Source of the DNA: Gordonia sp. PP30
GTDB taxonomy: Bacteria > Actinomycetota > Actinomycetes > Mycobacteriales > Mycobacteriaceae
Assembly: GCF_023100845.1 (NCBI RefSeq)
Contig: NZ_CP095864.1
Span: 2,728,001-2,792,000 of the forward strand
Length of the DNA: 64,000 nucleotides
Direction of reading: 5' to 3'
In this document: positions 44,919-54,764 of the stretch, piece by piece
Layout of the letters: every line of letters starts with the position of its first letter
How positions within the stretch are numbered: position 1 is the first letter of the stretch
Position numbers and translations under genes: made by a program
The notes under the pieces: model-generated
Database searches by the model: none
What the model was told of the DNA's origin: nothing
Seen by the model: the letters and a program-made list of their open reading frames with translations, nothing else

Positions 44919-45005
44919 GGCGTATGCGGACCACGCCGGCGTATCTGGACGCCGCGGTTCAGGTATCGCCCGCACGATCGACGTCCGGCGGGACGATCTC
45001 CGTCG
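44919..45005. repeat. Diverged direct repeat, copy B
   Basis: Partner of 44560-44646. The most conserved core is CGTATCTGGACGC followed by GTTCAGGTATCGCC. The differences are spread evenly, so the duplication is not recent. Confidence 0.75.
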
Positions 45006-45255
45006 TGCCGGTGAACCGCTCACTTATCGCTCCGGCTCGCTCTCTCCCCTCCGACGAAGCACCGATCGGCGGGGAGGGCGCTCGCCCCTGTCAGCCTTGC
45101 GCTGTATGTCTCCTTCATCGTTTCCGGACCGGAATACTTCGGAAGTCCCGCTACCAGTGCGTTTGATTCCGGTCCGCTGACCATCGCGCACACGCCCCGC
45201 GGGTATCTGTTCAGATCGGAGGGTGTGTGCCGACCAGTGAGAAGGAGACCCGGCA

Positions 45256-45471
45256 ATGGGAACGACAGACACCGAATCTGAGCGGAGCTTCATTCAGAAG
45301 CACTTTCCGGCGAACCGTTCCGGCGTCGGCTGGCGGATCGCCGTGCTGACGATGTTCTTGCTCCTCGCCGTGGCGCTCTTCGGTTCGGACTGGAACAGGT
45401 ACGCGATCATCGCTCCATTGGTGGCCGGGTACCTGATCGCGATAGTCCGCACCCTCCGGCGCCCGAGCTAG
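45256..45471 (+). CDS. Small two-helix membrane protein
   Basis: A 71-residue protein: a charged N-terminus (MGTTDTESERSFIQKHFP), then helices at about residues 27-43 (RIAVLTMFLLLAVALFG) and 49-66 (YAIIAPLVAGYLIAIVRT), ending RRPS. The strong ribosome site GAAGGAGA eight bases before the ATG supports real expression. I recognise no family. It stands alone just upstream of the insertion sequences. Confidence 0.55.
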   Translation: MGTTDTESERSFIQKHFPANRSGVGWRIAVLTMFLLLAVALFGSDWNRYAIIAPLVAGYLIAIVRTLRRPS

Positions 45472-45877
45472 CTTCAGCCCGGGGCCGGCATCGCAAGAAC
45501 ACGGCGGCCGGCCCGCTGCGCCTCGATCAGCAGGCGCGCCGGCCGGTCGCCTGACTACGACGCATCGAGTCGACGGTGACCGTTCTCGCGTATCCCGCGA
45601 TCAGTGGTCGCGAGCACGTCGTCGGTGAATCGCACCACGGCACGCGCTACGGCCTGATCCCGGTCACCCGGTCAGCGTCCACCCGCTGACGGTACGGGTT
45701 TTGGCGGCAGCCACGACCACCTTCTCAAAGCACGGCGAACAGGCCCACAGTGAGCGCAGCGCACACGGGCACGCGAGCCCCTCGGTTACGCGTTGCGGCG
45801 CCACGGAAGCACTACCGGGTCCTGTGGGCTGCCGCGTAGTGACGGCGAGCAACGAACGCGGCCGGAGCTTCTGCCCG
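45472..45877. other. Left flank of the IS insertion, no recognised gene
   Basis: 406 bases between the small membrane protein and the IS21 left end. Overlapping short frames on both strands (45664-45852 minus, 45701-45907 plus) show no family features. It would have been continuous with 49487 onward before the insertion. Confidence 0.55.
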
Positions 45878-45946
45878 TGTCGACGGCGCTTGAAAACTGA
45901 ACACTAACGGCGCTTGAAAAGTGAACACTCTGCCGACGATTGGAGG

Positions 45947-46738
45947 GTGATCACTTTGGAGGATTGGGCGTTGATCCGCAGGCTGGCCGCTGATGGTGTG
46001 CCGAACAAGCGGATTGCTGAGCAGTTGGGTATCAGCAGGACGACGGTGATCAAGGCTGTCGGGTCACATGAGCCGCCGAGGTATCAGCGGTCTGCGGCGC
46101 CGACGTCGTTCACGCCGTTCCAGGCGCGGGTGCGTGAGTTGCTGGCCCAGACCCCGGATATGCCGGCGACGGTGCTGGCTGAGCGGGTGGGCTGGACCGG
46201 GTCGATTCGCTGGTTCCGCGACAACGTCAAACGGGTTCGCGCCGAGGGCGCGCGGATCGATCCGGCTGATCGGCTGTCCTGGTCTGCCGGCGATGCTGCG
46301 CAGTGCGATTTGTGGTTCCCGCCGTACAAGTTCGTGCTCGAGGATGGTTCGCGGGCGTTGTTGCCGGTGCTGGTGATGGTTCCGGCATTCTCCCGGTACA
46401 TGTATGGCCGGATGATTCCGACTCGCACCAGCACTGATCTGCTGTTGGGGTCATGGGAGCTGCTGGGTCAACTCGGTCGGGTACCGCGCCGCCTGATCTG
46501 GGACAACGAGCCCGGGATCGGGCGTGGCAACCCCACTGAGGCCGCGGCGGTGTTCGCCGGGTCGCTGGCGACCAAGTTCGTGTTGCTGCGTCCACGTGAT
46601 CCGGAGTCCAAAGGGATTGTCGAGCGCCGTAACGGGTTCTTCGAGACCTCGTTCATGCCGGGCCGCACGTTCAGTTCGCCAGCCGATTTCAACGACCAGT
46701 TCACCGAGTGGCTCGCCACGGCGAATCAGCGTGTGGTG
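45947..46738 (+). pseudogene. istA: istA transposase, 5' part (interrupted)
   Basis: The N-terminal 264 codons of the IS21 transposase, from the GTG that gives VITLEDWALIRRL. It has the helix-turn-helix NKRIAEQLGISRTTVIKAV, then part of the DDE (rve) integrase core: DAAQCDLWFPPYKF with the first Asp, LIWDNEPGIGR with the second Asp, and GIVERRNGFFE with the Glu. It breaks off after NQRVV at the IS256-family insertion. The 3' part resumes at 48208 in the same frame. Removing the insert plus one target copy restores NQRVVRTLKARPAD. Confidence 0.88.
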
Positions 46739-48200
46739 GAGCCTGTCAAGTTTTCTGTGTATGTCGTTCGGGTGTTCGGGTTAGAGGTGATGGTTGATTC
46801 GTTCGGGGTAGATCAGGGAGAGTTGTTCCAATGCTCGTTTCCAGTTCGTGGTGACTTGGCCTTCGACGAGTCGGCCGGGGGCTCGGCGTTGATCGGCGGG
46901 TAGTCCTTTCTCCTTCTCGCGTTCACGGGCGCGTTTGTCCTCGATGTTGCCGATCGCCATCCACAGCAGCTTCACGGCGGCTGCGTCGTTCGGGAAGTGC
47001 CCGCGGTTCTTGATGACCTTGCGCAACTGGTAGTTCAACGATTCGATGCTGTTGGTCGTGTAGATCACCCGGCGCAGCTCCGGCGGGAACGCCAGGAACG
47101 GGGTGAACCGTTCCCAGGCGTCGCGGAAACTGCGCACCGTCGACTGGTAGCGGCGCCCGAGTTCGGAGGCGTCGAACTCCTCCAGGGCCTGGAGAGCAGC
47201 GTCGGCGCTGGAGGCCTGGTAGACCGGTTTGAGGGCGGCGGCGACGGCTTTGCGGTCACCGTAGGACACGAACCGCATCGACGCCCGGATCAGGTGGACC
47301 ACGCACGTCTGCACGGTAGCCTGCGGCCAGGTCGCCTCGACCGCGTCGGCGAACCCGGTCAGCCCGTCACAGCACACGATCAGCACGTCCTGCACGCCGC
47401 GATTACGGAGTTCAGCGCACACCGACGCCCAGAATTTGGCGCCCTCGGTCTGCGCGATCCAGATCCCCAGGACGTGCTTGATACCGTCCACGTCGACACC
47501 GACGGCCAGGTGCGCGGACTTGTTGATCACGTGCCCGCCGTCACGGACCTTGACCACGATCGCGTCGAGGTACATCACCGGGTACAGCGGTTCGAGGTCA
47601 CGTTGCTGCCACTTGATCACCTCGTCGGCGACCTCTTCGGTGATTTTCGAGATCGTCTCGTGCGACAGGTCCGTGCCGATCGTGGAGGCCAGATGGTGCT
47701 GGATATCGCGGATCGTCATCCCGCCGGCGTAGAGCGAGACGATCATCGCGTCCAGACCGTCCAGACGGCGCTGGCCCTTGCGGACCAGCATCGGGATGAA
47801 CGAGCCGTCGCGGTCACGCGGGATACGTAACTCCACGTCCCCGACCTCGGTGGCGACAGTCTTGGTGCCGTAACCGTTACGGGAGTTGGGAAACGACGAC
47901 GCCTCCGGGTCGCCGGCCTCGTACCCGAGGTGATCGCTCAACTCGGCGTTCAAACCACGCTCCAGGGCCGCCTTCATCAGCGACCCGAGCAGACCGCCCT
48001 CGCCGGTCAACGGCTCGCCGCCATCGATCTTGGCAAGGACATCATCGAGCGCACCCGAGGCGATGAGCGCATCGGTGGCCTCGTTCTGGCGGCGACGCCG
48101 CTCTTCTCGTGACTGATCCACAGTCACATCATCGATGGTCACAGTGAGAGTTCCTTTCAGGACTCACCCTCCCGACTTACACAGACCATCTGACACGCCC
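46739..48200 (-). mobile_element. IS256-family insertion sequence inside istA
   Basis: A 1,462-base element. The ends are inverted repeats of about 28 bases: GAGCCTGTCAAG...TCTGTGTATGTCG at the left, and GGGCGTGTCAGA...TCTGTGTAAGTCG when the right end is complemented. A seven-base direct repeat TGTGGTG (46732-46738 and 48201-48207) borders it, close to the eight bases usual for the family. It encodes one transposase on the minus strand. Confidence 0.88.
46781..48142 (-). CDS. IS256-family (mutator type) transposase
   Basis: A 453-residue DDE transposase, apparently full length. Family marks are LKAALERGLNAELSDHLGYE-like MKAALERGLNAELSDHLGY near residue 60, the first catalytic Asp in YLDAIVVKVRD, the second in IVCCDGLTGF, and the Glu in the strongly conserved TTNSIESLNYQLRK. 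RIPRDRDGSFIP precedes the core. The frame has no internal stops and no loss of catalytic residues, so the element may still be mobile. It is oriented against the istA it interrupts. Confidence 0.95.
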   Translation of the reverse strand: MTIDDVTVDQSREERRRRQNEATDALIASGALDDVLAKIDGGEPLTGEGGLLGSLMKAALERGLNAELSDHLGYEAGDPEASSFPNSRNGYGTKTVATEVGDVELRIPRDRDGSFIPMLVRKGQRRLDGLDAMIVSLYAGGMTIRDIQHHLASTIGTDLSHETISKITEEVADEVIKWQQRDLEPLYPVMYLDAIVVKVRDGGHVINKSAHLAVGVDVDGIKHVLGIWIAQTEGAKFWASVCAELRNRGVQDVLIVCCDGLTGFADAVEATWPQATVQTCVVHLIRASMRFVSYGDRKAVAAALKPVYQASSADAALQALEEFDASELGRRYQSTVRSFRDAWERFTPFLAFPPELRRVIYTTNSIESLNYQLRKVIKNRGHFPNDAAAVKLLWMAIGNIEDKRAREREKEKGLPADQRRAPGRLVEGQVTTNWKRALEQLSLIYPERINHHL

Positions 48201-48207
48201 TGTGGTG

Positions 48208-48630
48208 CGCACTCTCAAGGCGCGCCCAGCTGATCTGCTGGCCGCCGACAAGGCGGCGATGCTGGCGCTGCCGCCAGCGGTCTTGCATGTGGGCTGGCAC
48301 AACCAGATCCGGCTGGGCCGGGACTACTACGTGCGCGTGGACACCAACGACTACTCCGTCGATCCCCGCGCGATCGGTGCCCGCGTGGACGTTTCGGCTG
48401 ATCTGGAGACCGTGAAGGTCCGCCACGGCGGCCGCGTGGTCGCTGTCCACCAGCGGCGGTGGGCCCGGCGCATGGTCGTCACCGACCCCGAACACGTGAG
48501 GATCGCCGGCACCCTGCGCACTACGTTTCAACAACCCGTGACCCGACCCGAGGCCGAGACGATGATGCGTGATCTGGCCGACTACGACCGGGCCTTCGGC
48601 CTGGACCCCGAGCAAGTGAGCCACCCATGA
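48208..48630 (+). pseudogene. istA: istA transposase, 3' part
   Basis: C-terminal 140 codons of IstA after the IS256-family insert: RTLKARPADLLAADKAAML, then the beta-rich Mu-transposase-like C-terminal domain VRVDTNDYSVDPRAIG and ending FGLDPEQVSHP. It has no start of its own after the break and is therefore probably not expressed as an active transposase. The stop overlaps istB as ATGA, so loss of upstream translation may also reduce IstB. Confidence 0.85.
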
Positions 48631-49427
48631 ACCCACCGGTCTCCGACAACGCCGCGATGATCAAACAGATCATTCACCTCGCTGCGGTCCTCAAAGCCCC
48701 GCGGATCACCGAATCGGCCGCCCGCCTAGCCGACCACGCCCGCGATTCGGGCTGGACCCACGAAACCTATCTGGCCGCGGTCCTGGAACGCGAAGTCGCC
48801 GCCCGCAACGCCTCGGGCGCCCGGCTACGGATCCGCGCCGCCGGCATGCCCGCGACCAAAACGCTCGATGACTTCGACTTCGACCACCAGCCCACAGCAC
48901 GAGGCCCGATCCAGGCACTGGCCTCCGGGGCCTACCTCGCCGAGCATCGCAACGTCGTGCTCCTCGGGCCACCGGGCACCGGGAAGACTCACCTGGCCAC
49001 CGCCCTCGCAGTGGCCGCCTGCCACCAAGGACACCGCGTCCTGTTCGCCACCGCCACCGAATGGGTAGCCCGGCTCAGCGAAGCACACGAGCGAGGACGA
49101 CTCGCCGCTGAACTGGCGCGTCTGCGCCGATACGGACTGATCATCGTCGACGAAGTCGGCTACCTGCCCTTCGAACAAGACGCCGCGAACCTGTTCTTCC
49201 AACTGGTCTCATCCCGCTACGAACACGCCTCACTCATCCTCACCAGCAACCTGCCATTCAGCTCCTGGGGTGCGGTGTTCGGCGACCAAGTCGTCGCCGC
49301 CGCGATGATCGACCGCATCGTCCACCACGCCGACGTCATCGCCCTCAAAGGAGCGTCCTACCGACTACGCGACAGAGGCCTGGAAACACTTCCCAGCATC
49401 AAGGCCGAACAAGAAAACCTAGACTAG
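48627..49427 (+). CDS. istB: IstB, AAA+ helper ATPase of the IS21 element
   Basis: A 266-residue transposition helper that binds DNA and guides IstA to targets. Walker A is GPPGTGKTHL at 114-123, Walker B LIIVDEVGYLPF near 175, and sensor-1-like SLILTSNLPF near 205. The N-terminal helical domain (KAPRITESAARLADHARDSG) is also typical. It is complete and starts inside the istA stop (ATGA). With istA split the element should be immobile unless IstA is supplied in trans. Confidence 0.94.
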   Translation: MNPPVSDNAAMIKQIIHLAAVLKAPRITESAARLADHARDSGWTHETYLAAVLEREVAARNASGARLRIRAAGMPATKTLDDFDFDHQPTARGPIQALASGAYLAEHRNVVLLGPPGTGKTHLATALAVAACHQGHRVLFATATEWVARLSEAHERGRLAAELARLRRYGLIIVDEVGYLPFEQDAANLFFQLVSSRYEHASLILTSNLPFSSWGAVFGDQVVAAAMIDRIVHHADVIALKGASYRLRDRGLETLPSIKAEQENLD

Positions 49428-49481
49428 AGACTGTTCACTTTTGGACCGCCGAAACCGTTCAGGTTTCGACCGCCGCCGACA

Positions 49482-49839
49482 GCCCGCGCCACCGTCGTCG
49501 TATTGTCGTCGGCCGGCGTCGACACGAGGCGTGGGCTCGACGGAGCGATCCGACGACAGCGGGCCGAATACGCGACGAGGACCGTCCCGATTCCTCCCGT
49601 CGCCACCACCCCACCACGACGCCGCGGGCAGCCCCGTCTGGCGTGGCCGAGGTGCGGCTGATCACCGTCACCGAGAACCACGGGTGCCCGTCCGCTGCCC
49701 ATGCGGCGTCTCACGGGGTGCGGTCGCCACGCGGACAACGGCCCGACCCGCGACTTCAGCCCCCCCATCGGCTGATACCCCAGACGACGAAGGCCGCACC
49801 CGGCGAACCGGGTGCGGCCTCGACGACTCGGGAGCGACG
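49482..49839. other. Right flank of the IS insertion, no gene
   Basis: 358 bases beginning with the GCCCG target copy. No gene is recognised; the ctaF terminator occupies 49792-49819. Confidence 0.6.
49792..49819 (-). terminator. Terminator after ctaF
   Basis: Perfect 12-base stem GGCCGCACCCGG/CCGGGTGCGGCC with a four-base loop, 20 bases after the ctaF stop on the minus strand, followed by TTCGTCGT. Confidence 0.85.
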
Positions 49840-50256
49840 TCAGTGCTTCTCCGGCCCCACGTGGTACTCCATCACCAGGCCGACGACGGCGGCCACCAGG
49901 AACAGGGCCACGCCGATCGAGAACCAGAAGTTGCCGGTGGCGAAGCCGATGGCGAACAGCGCGGCGGCACCGGCGATCATGATGGGCCAGTAGCTGTGCG
50001 GGCTGAAGAAGCCCAGCTCGCCGGCACCGTCTTCGATCTCGGCCTCGTCGTAGTCCTCGGGGCGGATCTCCACGCGGCGCGCCACGAACCGGAAGTAGCT
50101 GCCGACCAGGAGCGAGAGCGCGGCGGAGAAGAACAGGCAGGCCACGCCGGCCCATTCGACGCCGGTCCGGTAGAAGTAGGTCGCCACGGCGTAGATGATG
50201 CCCATCACGATGAAGAACACCGCGATGGCTTCAAAGATTCGAGATTCGATCTTCAT
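49840..50256 (-). CDS. ctaF: Cytochrome c oxidase subunit IV, actinobacterial (CtaF)
   Basis: A 138-residue subunit with four helices: IFEAIAVFFIVMGIIYAVATYFY, WAGVACLFFSAALSLLVGSYF, WPIMIAGAAALFAIGFATGNFWF and IGVALFLVAAVVGLVMEYHVGP (each cited in part). RRVEIRPEDYDEAEIEDGAGELGFFSPHSYWP is the strongly conserved cytoplasmic loop (cited in part). It is the small subunit found only in actinobacterial aa3 oxidases. The ATG at 50256 follows ctaC by 17 bases in the same operon. Confidence 0.93.
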   Translation of the reverse strand: MKIESRIFEAIAVFFIVMGIIYAVATYFYRTGVEWAGVACLFFSAALSLLVGSYFRFVARRVEIRPEDYDEAEIEDGAGELGFFSPHSYWPIMIAGAAALFAIGFATGNFWFSIGVALFLVAAVVGLVMEYHVGPEKH

Positions 50257-50273
50257 AGCGAGTCGTGCTCCTC

Positions 50274-51434
50274 TTACTTCGCCGGAGTGCAGTTCGGGAT
50301 GGACGTGTCGTTCTTGTTGCCCAGGTTCTTCGGGACATCGGTGTTCGCCACCCGGCGGGTGTTGAACGGCACCGTGACCACCGACTCCGGCTCCTGGCAC
50401 ACGGCCGTGAGCGCCTCGGCGTTGGTCTTGTCGGGGTTGTTCTTGCGGTAGTTGATGTACTGGTCGAAGACCTCGCGCGGCACGGCGCGGACCTCGAAGT
50501 TCATCATCGCGTGATAGGTGCCGCACATCTCCGCGCAGCGACCGACGAAGGCGCCCTCACGCTCGATTTCGCTGATTTGGAAGGTCGACTCCTGCTTGTT
50601 CTCCTTGGGGAACGGCATGACGTCGCGCTTGAAAAGGAACTCCGGAACCCAGAACGAGTGCACGACGTCCGCGGAAGCCAGATCGAACTGGATGCGGGTC
50701 TTGGTCGGCAGCACCAGAATCGGGATCTCCGAGGAGGTGCCCAGGGTCTCGATCTTGTCGAAGGTCAGGTAGTTGCGGATGTCGTCGTCGCGACCACCAG
50801 CGGGGCCCGGCTTCTCCATCTCCTTGCCGTGGAACTCGATGTAGTCCGGCTGCTGCTGGATCTCGAAGGGGCCGCCCTTGCGGGACTGGTCCTTGGACAC
50901 CAGGGTGTCGCCGTTCGAGGTCTTCACCTGGTTGTAGCCGAACTTCCAGTTCCACTGGAACGCGGTGACGTCGACCACCACGGCCGGATCGTCGACCTTC
51001 TTCTCCACCTTCGTCTGGGTGATGACGGTGAAGTAGAACAGGATCGCGATCAGCACGAACGGGATCGCGGTGTAGGCCAGCTCCAGCGGCACGTTGTAGC
51101 CGGTCTGGCGCGGGAACTCCGAGCCGGGATCGGTCGCGTCGAGTTCGGTCTGGTTCTTCTTGCGGCGATGGAAGGTGATGGTCCAGAAGATCAGGCCCCA
51201 GACCAGGATGCCCATCACGAGGGCCGCGATGCAGGCCCACTGCCAGAGCCGGAGCATGTCGTGGCTCTCCGGAGTCACACCGGCAGGCCAGCCGAAACGC
51301 ACCGCTTCTTCCGGACTGCAACCGGTAAGGAACAGCGCGGCAGCCGCCAAAGCGCCGAGTCCGCCGACTCGCTTCACCGTGCGCGACGCAGTGATGCGCC
51401 GGGCCGACTTACGTCCACCGTGAGTCAATGTCAC
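50274..51434 (-). CDS. ctaC: Cytochrome c oxidase subunit II (CtaC), lipoprotein form
   Basis: A 386-residue electron-entry subunit. The GTG at 51434 gives a signal peptide ending in the lipobox LFLTGC (near residue 36). Two membrane helices follow (ACIAALVMGILVWGLIFW and AYTAIPFVLIAILFYFTVI), then the cupredoxin domain. The CuA ligands are in GRCAEMCGTYHAMM together with an earlier His (VVHSFWVPEF). AFQWNWKFGY is the electron-transfer aromatic patch. A long insertion in the cupredoxin domain is usual in actinobacteria. It heads the minus-strand ctaC-ctaF unit, divergent from asnB. Confidence 0.95.
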   Translation of the reverse strand: MTLTHGGRKSARRITASRTVKRVGGLGALAAAALFLTGCSPEEAVRFGWPAGVTPESHDMLRLWQWACIAALVMGILVWGLIFWTITFHRRKKNQTELDATDPGSEFPRQTGYNVPLELAYTAIPFVLIAILFYFTVITQTKVEKKVDDPAVVVDVTAFQWNWKFGYNQVKTSNGDTLVSKDQSRKGGPFEIQQQPDYIEFHGKEMEKPGPAGGRDDDIRNYLTFDKIETLGTSSEIPILVLPTKTRIQFDLASADVVHSFWVPEFLFKRDVMPFPKENKQESTFQISEIEREGAFVGRCAEMCGTYHAMMNFEVRAVPREVFDQYINYRKNNPDKTNAEALTAVCQEPESVVTVPFNTRRVANTDVPKNLGNKNDTSIPNCTPAK

Positions 51435-51670
51435 GCCTTCCTGCTGACAGGGAGCTGTTTGCGCGCGAGGAGTCCGTCGTGCAGCACTCGCTGATGGACA
51501 TTCTCGCACCATGTACTACGCAGCGTAGACCAACACGGCGAACTGGTCGCGATTGGGTCTCCCCGTCGTGTCACCACCACCGGCGACCTGGGCGAAGGCA
51601 CCGGTCCGGCGTCTTCGGCGGTGCGCCGGGTTCGCCGCCGATCACCGCTCTGCGGCATAGTAGAGAGGTT

Positions 51671-51698
51671 GGCACCCGATCCGGATCGGGCGCCTTTT
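51671..51698 (+). terminator. Terminator-like hairpin in the asnB leader (possible attenuator)
   Basis: GGCACCCGATC and GATCGGGCGCC arms (one A/C mismatch) run directly into TTTTT on the plus strand, ending 33 bases before the asnB GTG. Being upstream of the gene in the divergent ctaC-asnB gap, it cannot terminate a preceding plus-strand gene, so attenuation is a fair hypothesis. Confidence 0.65.
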
Positions 51699-51731
51699 TC
51701 ACGACACCGAACAGTAAGGGGCGCGGCAGAC

Positions 51732-53657
51732 GTGTGCGGCTTGCTCGGAATGCTCACCGCCGACGGCTCGGCGCCGTCGCTCGTCGACCTGATCGCGGAG
51801 GCCTCGCACTGCATGCGCCACCGCGGGCCGGACGATGCGCTCACCTGGAACGACCAGGACGTCGTCTTCGGTTTCAATCGGCTCTCGATCATCGACATCG
51901 AGCATTCGGCTCAGCCGCTGCGCTGGGGGCCGCCGGAGGAGCCGGAACGCTACGCGCTCGCCTTCAACGGGGAGATCTACAACTACCTGGAGCTCCGCGA
52001 GGAGCTGCAGCGCGAGTTCGGCGCGGAGTTCGCCACCGACGGCGACGGCGAGCCGATCGTCGCCGGCTTCCACCACTGGGGCCCGGACGTGGTGCGCAAG
52101 CTCCGCGGCATGTTCGCCTTCGCGGTCTGGGACACGGTGACCCGGGAGCTGTTCCTGGCCCGCGACCCGTTCGGTATCAAGCCGCTCTACCTGGCGACGG
52201 GCCCCGGCGGCACCGCGTTCGGCAGCGAGAAGAAGAGCCTGCTGCAACTGCTCGACGCCCTCCGACTCGACTCCGAGCTGGATCCGCGTGCCGTCGAGCA
52301 CTACACGGTCCTGCAGTACGTCCCGGAACCGGAGTCGCTGCACGCCGACATCCGGCGTCTGGAATCGGGCACCTACGCGACGCTGCGGCCCGGCGAGGCG
52401 CCGACGACCACCCGTTACTTCCGGCCGCGGTTCGCCGTGCAGCCGTTCGCCCGGCCGGGCGAGGCGGCCCGGTACGACGAGATCGCCGACGTCCTGCGCG
52501 ATTCTGTCGCCAAGCACATGCGGGCCGACGTCACCGTCGGGTCGTTCCTGTCCGGCGGCATCGATTCGACGGCGATCGCCGCGCTGGCCATCCAGCACAA
52601 CCCGGATCTGATCACCTTCACCACCGGTTTCGAGCGCGAGGGCTACTCGGAGATCGACGTCGCCGCCGAATCGGCCGAGGCGATCGGCGCGCGGCATGTG
52701 ATCAAGGTGGTCAGTCCCGAGGAGTACATCGCGGCCATCCCGAAGATCATCTGGTACCTCGACGATCCGGTAGCCGATCCGTCGCTGGTCCCGCTGTACT
52801 ACGTGGCCGCCGAAGCCCGCAAGCACGTGAAGGTGGTGCTGTCCGGGGAGGGCGCGGACGAACTCTTCGGCGGCTACACCATCTACAAGGAGCCGCTCTC
52901 GCTCCGGTCTTTCGAGAAGCTGGGACCGCGGATGCGCCGGGCCGCCGGCAAGCTCAGCCAGAAGATCCCCGAGGGCACCCGCGGGAAGAGCCTGCTCGAC
53001 CGGGGATCGAAGACCCTGGAGGAGCGCTACTACGGCAACGCCCGCAGCTTCGACGACGAGCGGCTGCGCCGCGTGCTCCGCAACTACCACGCGGACTGGA
53101 CGCACATGGATGTCACCGCGCCGATCTACGCCACGAGCACCGGTATGGATCCGGTGGCGCGCATGCAGCACCTCGACATGTTCACCTGGCTGCGCGGCGA
53201 CATCCTGGTCAAGGCCGACAAGATGACGATGGCGAACTCACTGGAACTGCGGGTGCCGTTCCTCGACAAGGAGGTCTTCGCCGTCGCCGAACGACTCCCG
53301 TTCGACGAGAAGATCAGCCACGGCACCACCAAGTACGCGCTGCGCAAGGCGCTGGAGCAGATCGTGCCGGCGCACGTGCTGCATCGGAAGAAGCTCGGTT
53401 TCCCGGTCCCGCTGCGCCACTGGCTGGCCGGGCCGGAGATGTACGACTGGGCGCGGTCGACCATCGTCGCCTCCGACACCGATCACCTCTTCGACAAGCG
53501 GTTCGTGTTGCAGATGCTCGACGAGCACCGGGCCGGGGTGGTGGACAACAGCCGGCGGCTGTGGACGGTGCTGTGCTTCATGATCTGGTACGGGATCTTC
53601 GTCGACGGCTCCATCGATCCGCAGATCGAGGAGCGCGACTACCCGGTCCGGCTCTGA
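51732..53657 (+). CDS. asnB: Asparagine synthetase (glutamine-hydrolysing), AsnB
   Basis: A 641-residue class II amidotransferase. The GTG at 51732 is fixed because Cys2 must become the N-terminal nucleophile (V-CGLLGML). Glutaminase motifs are MRHRGPDD, FGFNRLSIID, FNGEIYNY and the DGDGEPI loop. The synthetase domain has the PP-loop SFLSGGIDSTAIAAL and GEGADELFGGY. All active-site residues are intact. In mycobacteria the counterpart (Rv2201) also influences envelope and drug susceptibility, probably through amidation. The leader has a terminator-like hairpin. Confidence 0.94.
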   Translation: MCGLLGMLTADGSAPSLVDLIAEASHCMRHRGPDDALTWNDQDVVFGFNRLSIIDIEHSAQPLRWGPPEEPERYALAFNGEIYNYLELREELQREFGAEFATDGDGEPIVAGFHHWGPDVVRKLRGMFAFAVWDTVTRELFLARDPFGIKPLYLATGPGGTAFGSEKKSLLQLLDALRLDSELDPRAVEHYTVLQYVPEPESLHADIRRLESGTYATLRPGEAPTTTRYFRPRFAVQPFARPGEAARYDEIADVLRDSVAKHMRADVTVGSFLSGGIDSTAIAALAIQHNPDLITFTTGFEREGYSEIDVAAESAEAIGARHVIKVVSPEEYIAAIPKIIWYLDDPVADPSLVPLYYVAAEARKHVKVVLSGEGADELFGGYTIYKEPLSLRSFEKLGPRMRRAAGKLSQKIPEGTRGKSLLDRGSKTLEERYYGNARSFDDERLRRVLRNYHADWTHMDVTAPIYATSTGMDPVARMQHLDMFTWLRGDILVKADKMTMANSLELRVPFLDKEVFAVAERLPFDEKISHGTTKYALRKALEQIVPAHVLHRKKLGFPVPLRHWLAGPEMYDWARSTIVASDTDHLFDKRFVLQMLDEHRAGVVDNSRRLWTVLCFMIWYGIFVDGSIDPQIEERDYPVRL

Positions 53658-53703
53658 CGGGACGTCCCGGGGCCGCGGTGGCCCCGGGACCGTCCGGCCG
53701 GGC

Positions 53704-54684
<981 letters not shown>

Positions 54685-54764
54685 CTAAACGGAGGCGGAA
54701 CGACGACGGCCGCCTCCCCCTGTTCGGGGGACGGCGGCCGTCGGGGTCGCTGCGCTGCGCGCGA

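Larger units (their letters stand above)
44437..45255. other. Gene-poor region after qcrB
   Basis: About 820 bases without a convincing gene. Open frames here lack ribosome sites and family features. The stretch contains two diverged copies of an 87-base segment (44560-44646 and 44919-45005). In the M. tuberculosis order Rv2197c and mmpS3 would lie between qcrB and ctaF; no trace of either is visible. Confidence 0.6.
45878..49481 (+). mobile_element. IS21-family element (istA-istB), itself interrupted by an IS256-family element
   Basis: The left end begins TGTCGACGGCG and the right end is its imperfect complement, finishing CCGACA: the TG...CA ends of the IS21 family. Inner copies of a GAAAAGTGAACA motif occur near both ends, as expected for the multiple transposase sites of IS21. 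The element is flanked by a five-base direct repeat GCCCG (45873-45877 and 49482-49486), the target duplication. Without the inner insertion it would be about 2.1 kb. Confidence 0.9.

Noticed and set aside
44422-45166. Small proteins encoded across the 87-base duplication
   Set aside because: Despite the shared peptide, the frames lack ribosome sites and known domains, so I report the repeat but no gene.
45664-45907. Cysteine-containing short frames in the left flank of the IS21 element
   Set aside because: No ribosome site, no family features, and frames overlap on both strands; the plus-strand frame runs into the IS end.
45878-49481. Prophage or integrative element around the transposases
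   Set aside because: No integrase, structural, lysis or att-like sequences; the insertion-sequence ends and target copies account for the whole interval.
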